A program made the translations under genes and the position numbers. This document shows positions 1 through 5,173 of a stretch of 5,173 nt of DNA, one piece after another. The stretch is taken from contig JANQZQ010000063.1 of the NCBI GenBank assembly GCA_030728545.1, positions 1 through 5,173 of the forward strand, in the 5' to 3' direction. The notes under the pieces are model-generated. The model searched no databases, was not told the DNA's origin, and saw only the letters and a list, made by a program, of their open reading frames with translations. The stretch is from Ilumatobacteraceae bacterium. Its GTDB lineage: Bacteria > Actinomycetota > Acidimicrobiia > Acidimicrobiales > Ilumatobacteraceae. How positions within the stretch are numbered: the first letter of the stretch is position 1; the number at the start of each line of letters is the position of its first letter.

Positions 1-1040
1 TTGTCGCGCAATGCGTCGGGCTGGGCTGCTGCGGGCAAGCGGTCAATGACATCAGCAAAGAACCCAAACACCACGAGGCGTTCGGCGATTTCGGGACGAA
101 TGCCACGGCTCTCTAAATAGAAACGCTGGTCGTCGTCAATCGGCCCAACTGTGCTGGCGTGGCTGCACTTCACATCGTTGGTTTCAATTTCTAGGTTCGG
201 CACGCTCTCGGCCCACGCCCCACTCGACAAGGTCAGGCTGCGGTTGGTCTGGAACGCTTCGGATTTGTCGGCGTTCTCTCGAATCTTGATGAGCCCGGTG
301 TACACGCTCTTAGCAGTGTCACGCACCGCACCTTTAAAGAGCAGGTCGCTGTGCGTGCGTGGTGCGGCGTGATCTTGCAATGTACGAAAGTCGTGCATCT
401 GATTGCCATCGGCAAAGTACAACGCGACTTGCTTGGCAGATGCACCCTTGCCCACGAGGCGCACGCCGGCGCGCACTCGCGAATAGTCGCCACCCAGCGC
501 CACTGTGGATGCTGAAACCGTGGCATCGCGGTCAGCACTCGCCCGCTGATACCCAATCAACCAAGTGCTGCGACCCAATTCGTTGATCGCCACGTAGGTC
601 ACCCGCGCCGATTGTGCAGCGCGAATTTTTACCATCGGCACCACCAGTGAGCGACACGAATCGCTTGATACGAATCGCTCAACCACCACGACTTCGCTGT
701 TTTCGGCGGCATCAATCTCGAGCGAAGGAAAGCACACGATGCCATCTGCACTCACGGTGTGCGTGAGCAAGATGGGCTCGCTGACCGTCTGCCCGCGTTG
801 GGTGCTGACTCGAACCACGTTGGCATTCGACTCGTGCAGGCTTTCAAACACGTCGGGGGCTTCACTCGAAACATCGGCGAGGGCAATGTGTGAGTCGCTG
901 CCCAATTCACCCACCGCACCAGTGACGGTGGTGTCGGCCAGGCCAATTGCATACGAACCCAGGTCAAGTTCGCCGATGCGGCTGTAGCGCCACAGTTCTG
1001 CGCCAACAGTGGGCAACGTGAGTGCAGCAAGCGACGACAT
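1..1040 (-). CDS. sufD: SufD, Fe-S cluster assembly scaffold subunit (partial, C-terminus beyond window)
   Basis: SufD pairs with SufB in the cytoplasmic SufBC2D complex, which builds Fe-S clusters on a scaffold powered by the SufC ATPase. Reading from the ATG at 1040, 346 codons are open to the window edge. Near the N-terminus (residues 10-20) is the segment PTVGAELWRYS, resembling the family's PTRxxExWRYT/S entry motif. The right-handed beta-helix core follows. The diagnostic C-terminal block is NDVKCSHASTVG (288-299), then DDQRFYLESRGI (303-314). Cys292 and His294 match E. coli Cys358 and His360; the latter lies at the SufB-SufD interface where the cluster is thought to form. The start is firm: an in-frame TAG lies 18 codons upstream with no other start codon between. 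The N-terminal helical region is much shorter than in E. coli SufD (423 aa in total). By family length, probably a few tens of residues or fewer are missing at the C-terminus. The preceding small gene ends 4 bases upstream, so translation is probably coupled. Confidence 0.95.
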   Translation of the reverse strand, partial: MSSLAALTLPTVGAELWRYSRIGELDLGSYAIGLADTTVTGAVGELGSDSHIALADVSSEAPDVFESLHESNANVVRVSTQRGQTVSEPILLTHTVSADGIVCFPSLEIDAAENSEVVVVERFVSSDSCRSLVVPMVKIRAAQSARVTYVAINELGRSTWLIGYQRASADRDATVSASTVALGGDYSRVRAGVRLVGKGASAKQVALYFADGNQMHDFRTLQDHAAPRTHSDLLFKGAVRDTAKSVYTGLIKIRENADKSEAFQTNRSLTLSSGAWAESVPNLEIETNDVKCSHASTVGPIDDDQRFYLESRGIRPEIAERLVVFGFFADVIDRLPAAAQPDALRD

Positions 1041-1044
1041 TCGT

Positions 1045-1383
1045 TTACTTCTTTCGCTTCTTGTTGCGCTTGGATCTTTTTGGTTTGCCGCGCTCTAAGT
1101 CGCTCACCACATCCGAAGCAATGGCGTTGATGATCGATTCGGCTTCGCTCAAAATTGCCGCAGCGGAGCCGTCATCGAGGCTCGTTGGTTGCGCGGGCGC
1201 CGACCCGGTCACCATCGTGCCGTGGGTCCAACCCACGTCCATCGAGCGTCGGTCAAACTTGGGGCACTCCGTCGGGCATCGCCATGGTGCTTCGGGGGCG
1301 AGGTCCAACTTGCAGCGTCGCACGGTGTCGCCGCTGTTAAAAGTACGGCTCTCAAAGTGGCGGCAATCGTTGCGCATCGACAT
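1045..1383 (-). CDS. Four-cysteine small protein of unknown function between sufB and sufD
   Basis: I do not recognise the family. The 112-aa product has three parts. Residues 1-45 hold four cysteines, Cys7, Cys24, Cys36 and Cys40 (spacing C-x16-C-x11-C-x3-C), in the contexts NDCRHF, RRCKLD and RCPTECPKF. This resembles a small metal-binding or Fe-S-binding fold. Residues about 60-95 are low in charge, then Ala/Ser/acidic and helix-like (ILSEAESIINAIASDVVSDL). The last 14 residues are mostly Lys and Arg, with no signal peptide or membrane segment. The gene lies 38 bases after the sufB stop and its TAA is 4 bases before the sufD ATG, so it is almost certainly in the suf operon. No good Shine-Dalgarno precedes the ATG at 1383; a second ATG at 1377 would remove two residues. 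A role as a Suf accessory or cluster-binding protein is inferred from position and cysteines only. It could also be a structural zinc protein. Confidence 0.85.
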   Translation of the reverse strand: MSMRNDCRHFESRTFNSGDTVRRCKLDLAPEAPWRCPTECPKFDRRSMDVGWTHGTMVTGSAPAQPTSLDDGSAAAILSEAESIINAIASDVVSDLERGKPKRSKRNKKRKK

Positions 1384-1407
1384 GAGTAATAGAACGGTAG
1401 TTCGGCA

Positions 1408-1428
1408 GGGCTGCAGAGGGTTCAGCCC
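1408..1428 (-). repeat. Inverted repeat spanning the sufB stop codon
   Basis: GGGCTG and CAGCCC form a perfect 6-bp stem with a 9-base loop. The stem overlaps the sufB TGA (1424-1422) and lies in the 38-base gap before the four-cysteine gene. No T-run follows, so it is not a classical terminator. An RNA hairpin here could tune mRNA stability or expression of the downstream genes, but it may be chance. Confidence 0.3.
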
Positions 1429-2822
1429 ACCGAACCTTCCATTTGCAGTTCGATGAGACGGCTCCACTCCACTGCGTATTCCATTGGCAGAGTGCGGGTG
1501 ACGGGCTCGATAAAGCCGTTGACCACCATGCCCATTGCTTGTTCGGGTGTGAGGCCGCGACTGGTGAGATAAAACAATTGTTCGTCGGCAATTTTTGACA
1601 CCGTGGCCTCGTGGCCGATTTGTGCATCGCGCTCGCCGACTTCCATATACGGGAAGGTGCGGCTTTCGCTGTCTTCGTCGAGAATGAGCGCGTCGCATTG
1701 CACGTGGCTCTTGCAGCCAGTGGCACCCTCTTCGACTCGCACCAGACCGCGATAGGCGGTGATGCCGCCATCTTTGCTGATTGACTTCGAAACGATTTTT
1801 GACGTGGTCTCGGGTGCAGCGTGCACCATCTTGGCGCCAGCGTCTTGGTGCTGGCCGGCACCTGCATAGGCAACCGACAACACTTCACCCGTGGCTTTGG
1901 GGCCAACGAGGTACACGCTCGGATATTTCATCGTGAGCTTCGAACCGATGTTGCCGTCGATCCATTCCATGTGGCCTTCGGCTTCGACACGAGCGCGCTT
2001 GGTGACCAAGTTGTACACGTTCGGCGACCAGTTTTGAATCGTCGTGTAGGTGACGTGGGCACTGGGCTTGACGACGATTTCGACCACCGCAGAGTGCAGC
2101 GAATTGTTGGTGTACACCGGCGCCGAGCAACCCTCGATGTAGTGCACCTTTGAGCCTTCGTCGGCGATAATCAGCGTGCGCTCGAACTGTCCAGCGTTCT
2201 CAGAGTTGATGCGGAAATACGCCTGCAGCGGCATGTCGCATTCCACCCCTGGTGGCACATAGATGAACGAGCCACCCGACCACACCGCAGTGTTGAGCGC
2301 CGAGAACTTGTTGTCGCCTGGCGTAATGACGGTGCCGAAGTATTGCTTGACCAAGTCGGGATACTCACGCAAGGCGGTGTCCATGTCGCAGAACAAGATG
2401 CCGAGCTTCTCTAAATCTTCGCGGTTGCGGTGAAACACCACTTCGCTTTCATACTGCGCGGTGACACCAGCCAAATATTTGCGCTCGGCTTCGGGGATGC
2501 CGAGTTTTTCGTAGGTGTTGCGCATTTGCTCGGGCAAGTCGTCCCACTCGCTCACCTGTTCGGTGGCGGGCTTCAGGTAATAAAAAATGTCTTGGAAATC
2601 GAGTTCGGGCATATTGACGGCGAACCATTCGGCCATCGGCTTTTTGTCGAAGGTGGTCAGCGAGCGCAGACGCATCTTGCGCATCCACTCGGGCTCACCT
2701 TTCCACCACGAGATCTGCTCCACCACACGGTCATTGAGACCCTTTTCTGGAGCAAAGGCATATTCGACGTCGTCGCTCCAACCCAATGAGTATTTGGATA
2801 GGTCAAGGTCGAAGCTGGTCAT
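1422..2822 (-). CDS. sufB: SufB, Fe-S cluster assembly scaffold subunit
   Basis: SufB is the scaffold subunit that receives sulfur and iron in the cytoplasmic SufBC2D complex and, with SufD, houses the nascent cluster. The product is 466 aa, a normal length (E. coli SufB is 495). Recognisable blocks are an N-terminal segment with GEPEWMRKMRL (42-52), NMPELDFQDIFYYLKP (70-85), the beta-helix entry WSGGSFIYVPPGVE (181-194), and the C-terminal HEATVSKIADEQLFYLTSRG (404-423). Cys232 (in EGCSAP) aligns with E. coli Cys254, Cys376 (in VQCDAL) with Cys405, and His404-Glu405 with His433-Glu434, so the residues known to matter for sulfur transfer and cluster formation are intact. The ATG at 2822 is chosen because AGGAG sits 10 bases upstream and homology begins there. 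The frame stays open to an ATG at 2993, but that extension would run into ychF on the other strand and looks non-coding. It is the first gene of the suf operon in this window. Confidence 0.97.
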   Translation of the reverse strand: MTSFDLDLSKYSLGWSDDVEYAFAPEKGLNDRVVEQISWWKGEPEWMRKMRLRSLTTFDKKPMAEWFAVNMPELDFQDIFYYLKPATEQVSEWDDLPEQMRNTYEKLGIPEAERKYLAGVTAQYESEVVFHRNREDLEKLGILFCDMDTALREYPDLVKQYFGTVITPGDNKFSALNTAVWSGGSFIYVPPGVECDMPLQAYFRINSENAGQFERTLIIADEGSKVHYIEGCSAPVYTNNSLHSAVVEIVVKPSAHVTYTTIQNWSPNVYNLVTKRARVEAEGHMEWIDGNIGSKLTMKYPSVYLVGPKATGEVLSVAYAGAGQHQDAGAKMVHAAPETTSKIVSKSISKDGGITAYRGLVRVEEGATGCKSHVQCDALILDEDSESRTFPYMEVGERDAQIGHEATVSKIADEQLFYLTSRGLTPEQAMGMVVNGFIEPVTRTLPMEYAVEWSRLIELQMEGSVG

Positions 2823-2832
2823 GAGGTAATTT

Positions 2833-2837
2833 CTCCT
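2833..2837 (-). promoter_or_regulatory. Shine-Dalgarno sequence of sufB
   Basis: The minus strand reads AGGAG here, ending 10 bases before the ATG at 2822. It is the strongest ribosome binding site in the window. It decides the sufB start in favour of 2822 over the longer open frame that begins at 2993. Confidence 0.8.
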
Positions 2838-2880
2838 ACGCAGATAGTAACAATTCCCCCGTCCATAACCTCTGCTCAAG

Positions 2881-2902
2881 GGGTGTGGCCTGCGGCGCAC
2901 CC
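2881..2902. repeat. Inverted repeat in the sufB-ychF intergenic region
   Basis: GGGTGTG (2881-2887) and CGCACCC (2896-2902) form a 7-bp stem with one G-T wobble around an 8-base spacer. It lies 58 bases upstream of sufB and 45 bases upstream of ychF. No T-run follows on either strand, so it is not an intrinsic terminator. It could be an operator half-site pair or chance; nothing else in the sequence supports either. Confidence 0.35.
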
Positions 2903-2947
2903 AAAGTGATGTAGTCGTTCCGATCGGGCGTAGCGTCGGGGCGTTGT

Positions 2948-4045
2948 ATGGAGCGTTTCGGACTCGTCGGGCTGCCCAATGCGGGCAAGTCATCGCTGTA
3001 CAACGCCCTCACCGGCTCGAACGCTCTCGCTGCGCCGTATCCGTTTGCCACCAAAGACCCGAACATCGGCATGGCCAAGGTGCTCGACTCGCGACTCGAT
3101 GCCTTGGCGGCGATGTCGAAGAGCAAAAAAGTGGTCAACGCCACCATTGAAGTAGTCGACATCGGCGGGTTGGTCGAAGGTGCAAGCAAAGGTGAAGGCC
3201 TCGGCAACAAGTTTTTGGCAAACATTCGCGAAGTCGATGCGATTGTGTTCGTGCTGCGAGCATTTGCCGACGACGACATCCCCGGCCCGAGCGACCCGTT
3301 GGAACACCTGCGTGTGGTCGAACTCGAACTGGCATTGGCCGACTTAGAAAGTGTCGAAACAAAAATCGCCAAGATGAAAAAAGCGGCTCGCATGGACAGC
3401 TCGGTTCTCGAAGAGCTCGAAGCCCTCGAGCGCGCCCAGGTGCTGCTTGCCGAAGGGCGCCCGCTGTACCGCGCCGGCATGAAAGAGTCTGATCGCAAAC
3501 TTCTGGCACCGCATTTTTTGCTCACAACTCGTCGCGTGCTCGCCGTGGTGAACGTGGCCGAGAACGAACTCGACACGATTCCGGCCCAAGTTGCGCGGGT
3601 GGCAGCCGAACTCGCGCCGCCAGGCTCGGCGAGTGAACACGAAGTTGAAGTGCTCGGCATGAGCGTGCAGATCGAAGCCGAAGCAGCGCAGCTCACGGGC
3701 CAAGATCGCATCGACATGCTCGAAGCCCTTGGGCTAGGCGAAGGCGCACTACCCCGACTCGTGCGCTCGGCGTATCACTTGCTGGGCTTGCGCACGTTTT
3801 TTACCACGGGTGACAAAGAGTCGCGCGCCTGGACATTTAACGCCGGCGCCAAAGCCCCCGAGTGCGCCGGAAAAATTCACACCGACTTGCAGCGTGGTTT
3901 CATTCGCGCCGACATGATTCATTGTGATGAGCTGCTGGCCCTTGGTTCGTGGTCAAAGGCCCGCGATGCCGGCAAGTTGCGCGTCGAAGGCAAAGACTAC
4001 GAAGTTGCCGACGGCGATGTAACGGAGATTCGATTTAACGTATGA
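2948..4045 (+). CDS. ychF: YchF, ribosome-associated P-loop ATPase (OLA1 family)
   Basis: YchF is a universally conserved Obg-family nucleotide hydrolase that binds ribosomes and, unlike its GTPase relatives, prefers ATP. In E. coli it is reported to dampen the oxidative stress response. The 365-aa product matches the usual length (E. coli 363). It shows the P-loop GLPNAGKSS (8-16), the G3 DIGG (71-74) with LVEGASKGEGLGNKFL after it, and NVAE (202-205) in place of the NKxD guanine-specificity motif, which marks YchF and its ATP preference. A charged helical, coiled-coil-like segment spans about 120-175. The C-terminal TGS domain (about 281-363) contains AGKIHTDLQRGFIRAD, EGKDYEVADGD and a terminal FNV. 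The ATG at 2948 is fixed by homology from the first residues. The upstream ribosome binding site is weak. It is the first gene of an operon with the DUF192 gene, overlapping it by an ATGA. Confidence 0.97.
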   Translation: MERFGLVGLPNAGKSSLYNALTGSNALAAPYPFATKDPNIGMAKVLDSRLDALAAMSKSKKVVNATIEVVDIGGLVEGASKGEGLGNKFLANIREVDAIVFVLRAFADDDIPGPSDPLEHLRVVELELALADLESVETKIAKMKKAARMDSSVLEELEALERAQVLLAEGRPLYRAGMKESDRKLLAPHFLLTTRRVLAVVNVAENELDTIPAQVARVAAELAPPGSASEHEVEVLGMSVQIEAEAAQLTGQDRIDMLEALGLGEGALPRLVRSAYHLLGLRTFFTTGDKESRAWTFNAGAKAPECAGKIHTDLQRGFIRADMIHCDELLALGSWSKARDAGKLRVEGKDYEVADGDVTEIRFNV

Positions 4046-4386
4046 CCCCGACCAATGCGTGGCTCGTTACGCAGGGTCGCGTGTTGGCCAGTGCCACAGT
4101 TGCCGAAACTCGCAAACAGCGTCGTCGCGGGTTCATCGGCGAACCCGACCCGCAGTTTGCGCTGGTGCTGCCGAAGTGCAAATGGGTGCACACATTCGGA
4201 TGCCGAAGTGCGCTCGATGTTGCGTATCTCAATGACAACTCGCAAGTGGTGAAGATGCAGCGGCTGGCCCCGATGCGATTGCCGTTACCGGTGCGAGCAG
4301 CCCAGACCGTGGTGGAGGCCAAGGCAGGATCGTTCGAACGCTGGGGCCTGCAGCTTGGCCACACGCTGGAAGTAAGAAAAGTATGA
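4042..4386 (+). CDS. DUF192 family protein, small cytoplasmic protein of unknown function
   Basis: The 114-aa product matches the DUF192 family (PF02643), whose biochemical role is not established as far as I know. Visible family features are RRRGFIG (27-33, the usual RxxGLxG), LPKCKWVHTFGC (43-54), LDVAYLNDNSQVV (58-70), VVEAKAGSFERW (90-101) and the closing GLQLGHTLEV (102-111). Many DUF192 proteins are secreted or lipid-anchored; this one has no signal peptide and starts directly at the domain. At the HTFxMRxPIDV motif the usual Met is replaced by Cys54 and the Pro-Ile pair by Ala-Leu. The gene shares ATGA overlaps with ychF upstream and rsmI downstream, so all three should be co-translated. 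A GGAG at 4024-4027 is 14 bases from the start, longer than ideal. The family call is fairly sure; the function is unknown. Confidence 0.88.
   Translation: MTPTNAWLVTQGRVLASATVAETRKQRRRGFIGEPDPQFALVLPKCKWVHTFGCRSALDVAYLNDNSQVVKMQRLAPMRLPLPVRAAQTVVEAKAGSFERWGLQLGHTLEVRKV
4129..4146. repeat. Perfect inverted repeat inside the DUF192 gene
   Basis: GGGTTC (4129-4134) and GAACCC (4141-4146) form a perfect stem around the 6-base loop ATCGGC. One more C-G pair at 4128/4147 makes 7 bp. It lies within codons for the RRGFIGEPD stretch. There is no T-run. It may be chance within GC-rich coding sequence. Confidence 0.3.
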
Positions 4387-5173
4387 CCGGCAAACTCGTG
4401 CTCGTAGCCACACCGATTGGCAACCTGTCAGACATCACGGCGCGGGCTGTCGAGGCGCTGCGCGAGGCCGATGTGATCTGCTGTGAAGACACGCGACATT
4501 CGAGCAAGTTGCTGCAGCACATCGGCGTCAGCGACAAACCGCTGCTCGTCGTCAACGAACACACCGAACACGACTCGCGCGAAAAGATTGTGGCTTTGGT
4601 AGCTGAGGGCAAAGTCGTTGCACTCATTACTGATGCTGGCAGCCCCGGCATCAGCGACCCGGGCGAGCGCATCGTGCGTGCAGTCGTTGACGCCGGCGGC
4701 GTGGTGAGCGCCACGCCTGGGCCTTCGGCGGCGATCATGGCAGTGACGCTGAGTGGTTTGCCCGCCGGGCGCTTTGTTTTCGAAGGTTTTTTGCCGCGCT
4801 CAGGTGTGGAACGCAAGGAGCGCCTCGAGATGGTGGCAATCGAAACTCGCACCACCGTGTTGTATGAGGCACCGCATCGGCTCCACAAAACGCTTGCCGA
4901 CCTTGAACTCATGTGCGGGTCGCAGCGCCGCATTGCGCTTGCTGCCGAACTCACCAAAATTCACGAAGACGTGTGGCGCGGCACCTTGCGTGACGCCGTA
5001 AAACGCCACGCCGACAGCGAGCCCCGTGGCGAATTTGTGCTGGTGCTCGACGGCGCTGCACCTGCTGCCCCGCCGACCGATGACGAAATCATCGTTGCCC
5101 TGCGGGCCGAGATCGCTGCAGGGGTGACGCGCAAAGATGCAGCCTCGCGGGTGTCAGCGCGTTTTGGCGTGTC
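4383..5173 (+). CDS. rsmI: RsmI, 16S rRNA (cytidine-1402-2'-O)-methyltransferase (partial, C-terminus beyond window)
   Basis: RsmI uses S-adenosylmethionine to methylate the ribose of C1402 in the decoding centre of 16S rRNA, fine-tuning translation accuracy. It belongs to the tetrapyrrole methylase-like (class III) fold. From the ATG at 4383, 263 codons are open to the window edge; E. coli RsmI is 286 aa, so probably only the last few tens of residues are missing. Motifs in order are ATPIGNLSDIT (9-19), CCEDTRHSSKLL (33-44), LITDAGSPGISDPG (81-94, the SAM-binding signature), TPGPSA (111-116), YEAPHRL (161-167) and RGEFVLVLDG (215-224). A helical C-terminal segment GVTRKDAASRVSARFG begins at 247 and runs off the window. 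The start overlaps the DUF192 stop in an ATGA, with GGAAG at 4368-4372 as a weak, well-spaced Shine-Dalgarno. Confidence 0.96.
   Translation, partial: MTGKLVLVATPIGNLSDITARAVEALREADVICCEDTRHSSKLLQHIGVSDKPLLVVNEHTEHDSREKIVALVAEGKVVALITDAGSPGISDPGERIVRAVVDAGGVVSATPGPSAAIMAVTLSGLPAGRFVFEGFLPRSGVERKERLEMVAIETRTTVLYEAPHRLHKTLADLELMCGSQRRIALAAELTKIHEDVWRGTLRDAVKRHADSEPRGEFVLVLDGAAPAAPPTDDEIIVALRAEIAAGVTRKDAASRVSARFGV

Larger units (their letters stand above)
2823..2947. promoter_or_regulatory. Divergent intergenic region between sufB and ychF
   Basis: These 125 bases separate the start codons of two operons that point away from each other, so promoters for both should lie here or slightly inside the flanking genes. 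On the minus strand a TACTAT hexamer at 2849-2844 could be a -10 element for sufB, but no -35 at proper spacing is evident and it would give a leader of only about 15 bases. On the plus strand I find no clear -10 or -35 for ychF, and only a G-rich stretch (GGGG at 2938-2941) in place of a Shine-Dalgarno. No SufR, IscR or Fur-type operator could be recognised with confidence, and no regulator gene is adjacent. Confidence 0.55.

Noticed and set aside
656..679. 10-base direct repeat ACGAATCGCT within sufD
   Set aside because: The two copies fall in different codon phases of a conserved protein and there are only two, so chance is the simplest explanation.
1384..1698. Upstream extension of the four-cysteine gene to 1698
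   Set aside because: It overlaps the conserved C-terminal part of sufB in another frame and gives an Arg/His/Ser-rich translation. The ATG at 1383 lies just after the sufB stop.
2823..2993. In-frame 57-codon extension of SufB to an ATG at 2993
   Set aside because: It would overlap the start of ychF on the opposite strand, has no SufB homology and is Arg/Pro-rich. A strong AGGAG supports the start at 2822.
2836..3717. 293-codon open frame antisense to ychF
   Set aside because: Ser/Ala/Arg-rich translation with no recognisable domain, lying opposite a clearly conserved gene. It is a by-product of high-GC codon use.
4229..4957. 242-codon open frame antisense to the DUF192 gene and rsmI
   Set aside because: Low-complexity Ser/Ala/Pro-rich product with no known motifs, opposite two well-supported genes.
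1..5173. Search for a mobile element, CRISPR array, defence system, toxin-antitoxin pair or RNA gene
   Set aside because: All but about 170 bases is occupied by the six genes, and the rest shows no repeats, tRNA-like folds or transposase remnants. The window looks like core chromosome apart from the four-cysteine gene.

Overview
The window reads as ordinary chromosomal sequence from a moderately high-GC bacterium (about 60% G+C by eye). It is most likely an actinobacterium, and I lean towards an Acidimicrobiia-like lineage. That placement rests on the style of the SufB, SufD and YchF proteins and on codon use; it is inference, not something the sequence proves. Coding density is very high, there are no mobile elements, tRNAs, rRNAs or CRISPR repeats, and no gene-free stretch exceeds 125 bases.

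Left half (1-2822, minus strand): part of a SUF iron-sulfur cluster assembly operon, transcribed right to left. The order is sufB (complete, 466 aa), then a 112-aa four-cysteine protein of unknown function, then sufD (346 codons visible, its C-terminal end cut off by the window edge). SufB and SufD keep the residues that matter at their interface: Cys376 and His404-Glu405 in SufB, and the Cys-Ser-His motif at 292-294 in SufD. The small gene between them is the most interesting item here. It is joined to sufD by a 4-base gap and carries four cysteines in its first 40 residues, followed by an acidic helix-like segment and a very basic Lys/Arg tail.

Middle (2823-2947): a 125-base divergent intergenic region that must supply start signals for both the suf operon and the ychF operon. 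It holds a clear Shine-Dalgarno for sufB and a 7-bp-stem inverted repeat. I see no convincing sigma-70 promoter.

Right half (2948-5173, plus strand): a tightly coupled operon of ychF (ribosome-associated P-loop ATPase, complete, 365 aa), a DUF192-family gene (complete, 114 aa) and rsmI (16S rRNA cytidine-1402 2'-O-methyltransferase, 263 codons visible, C-terminus cut off). Both junctions are ATGA stop-start overlaps. Two of the three genes act on the ribosome; the DUF192 protein has no established function.

The window therefore sets a cofactor-assembly operon back to back with a translation-related operon. The only component I cannot place in a known family is the four-cysteine protein between sufB and sufD.
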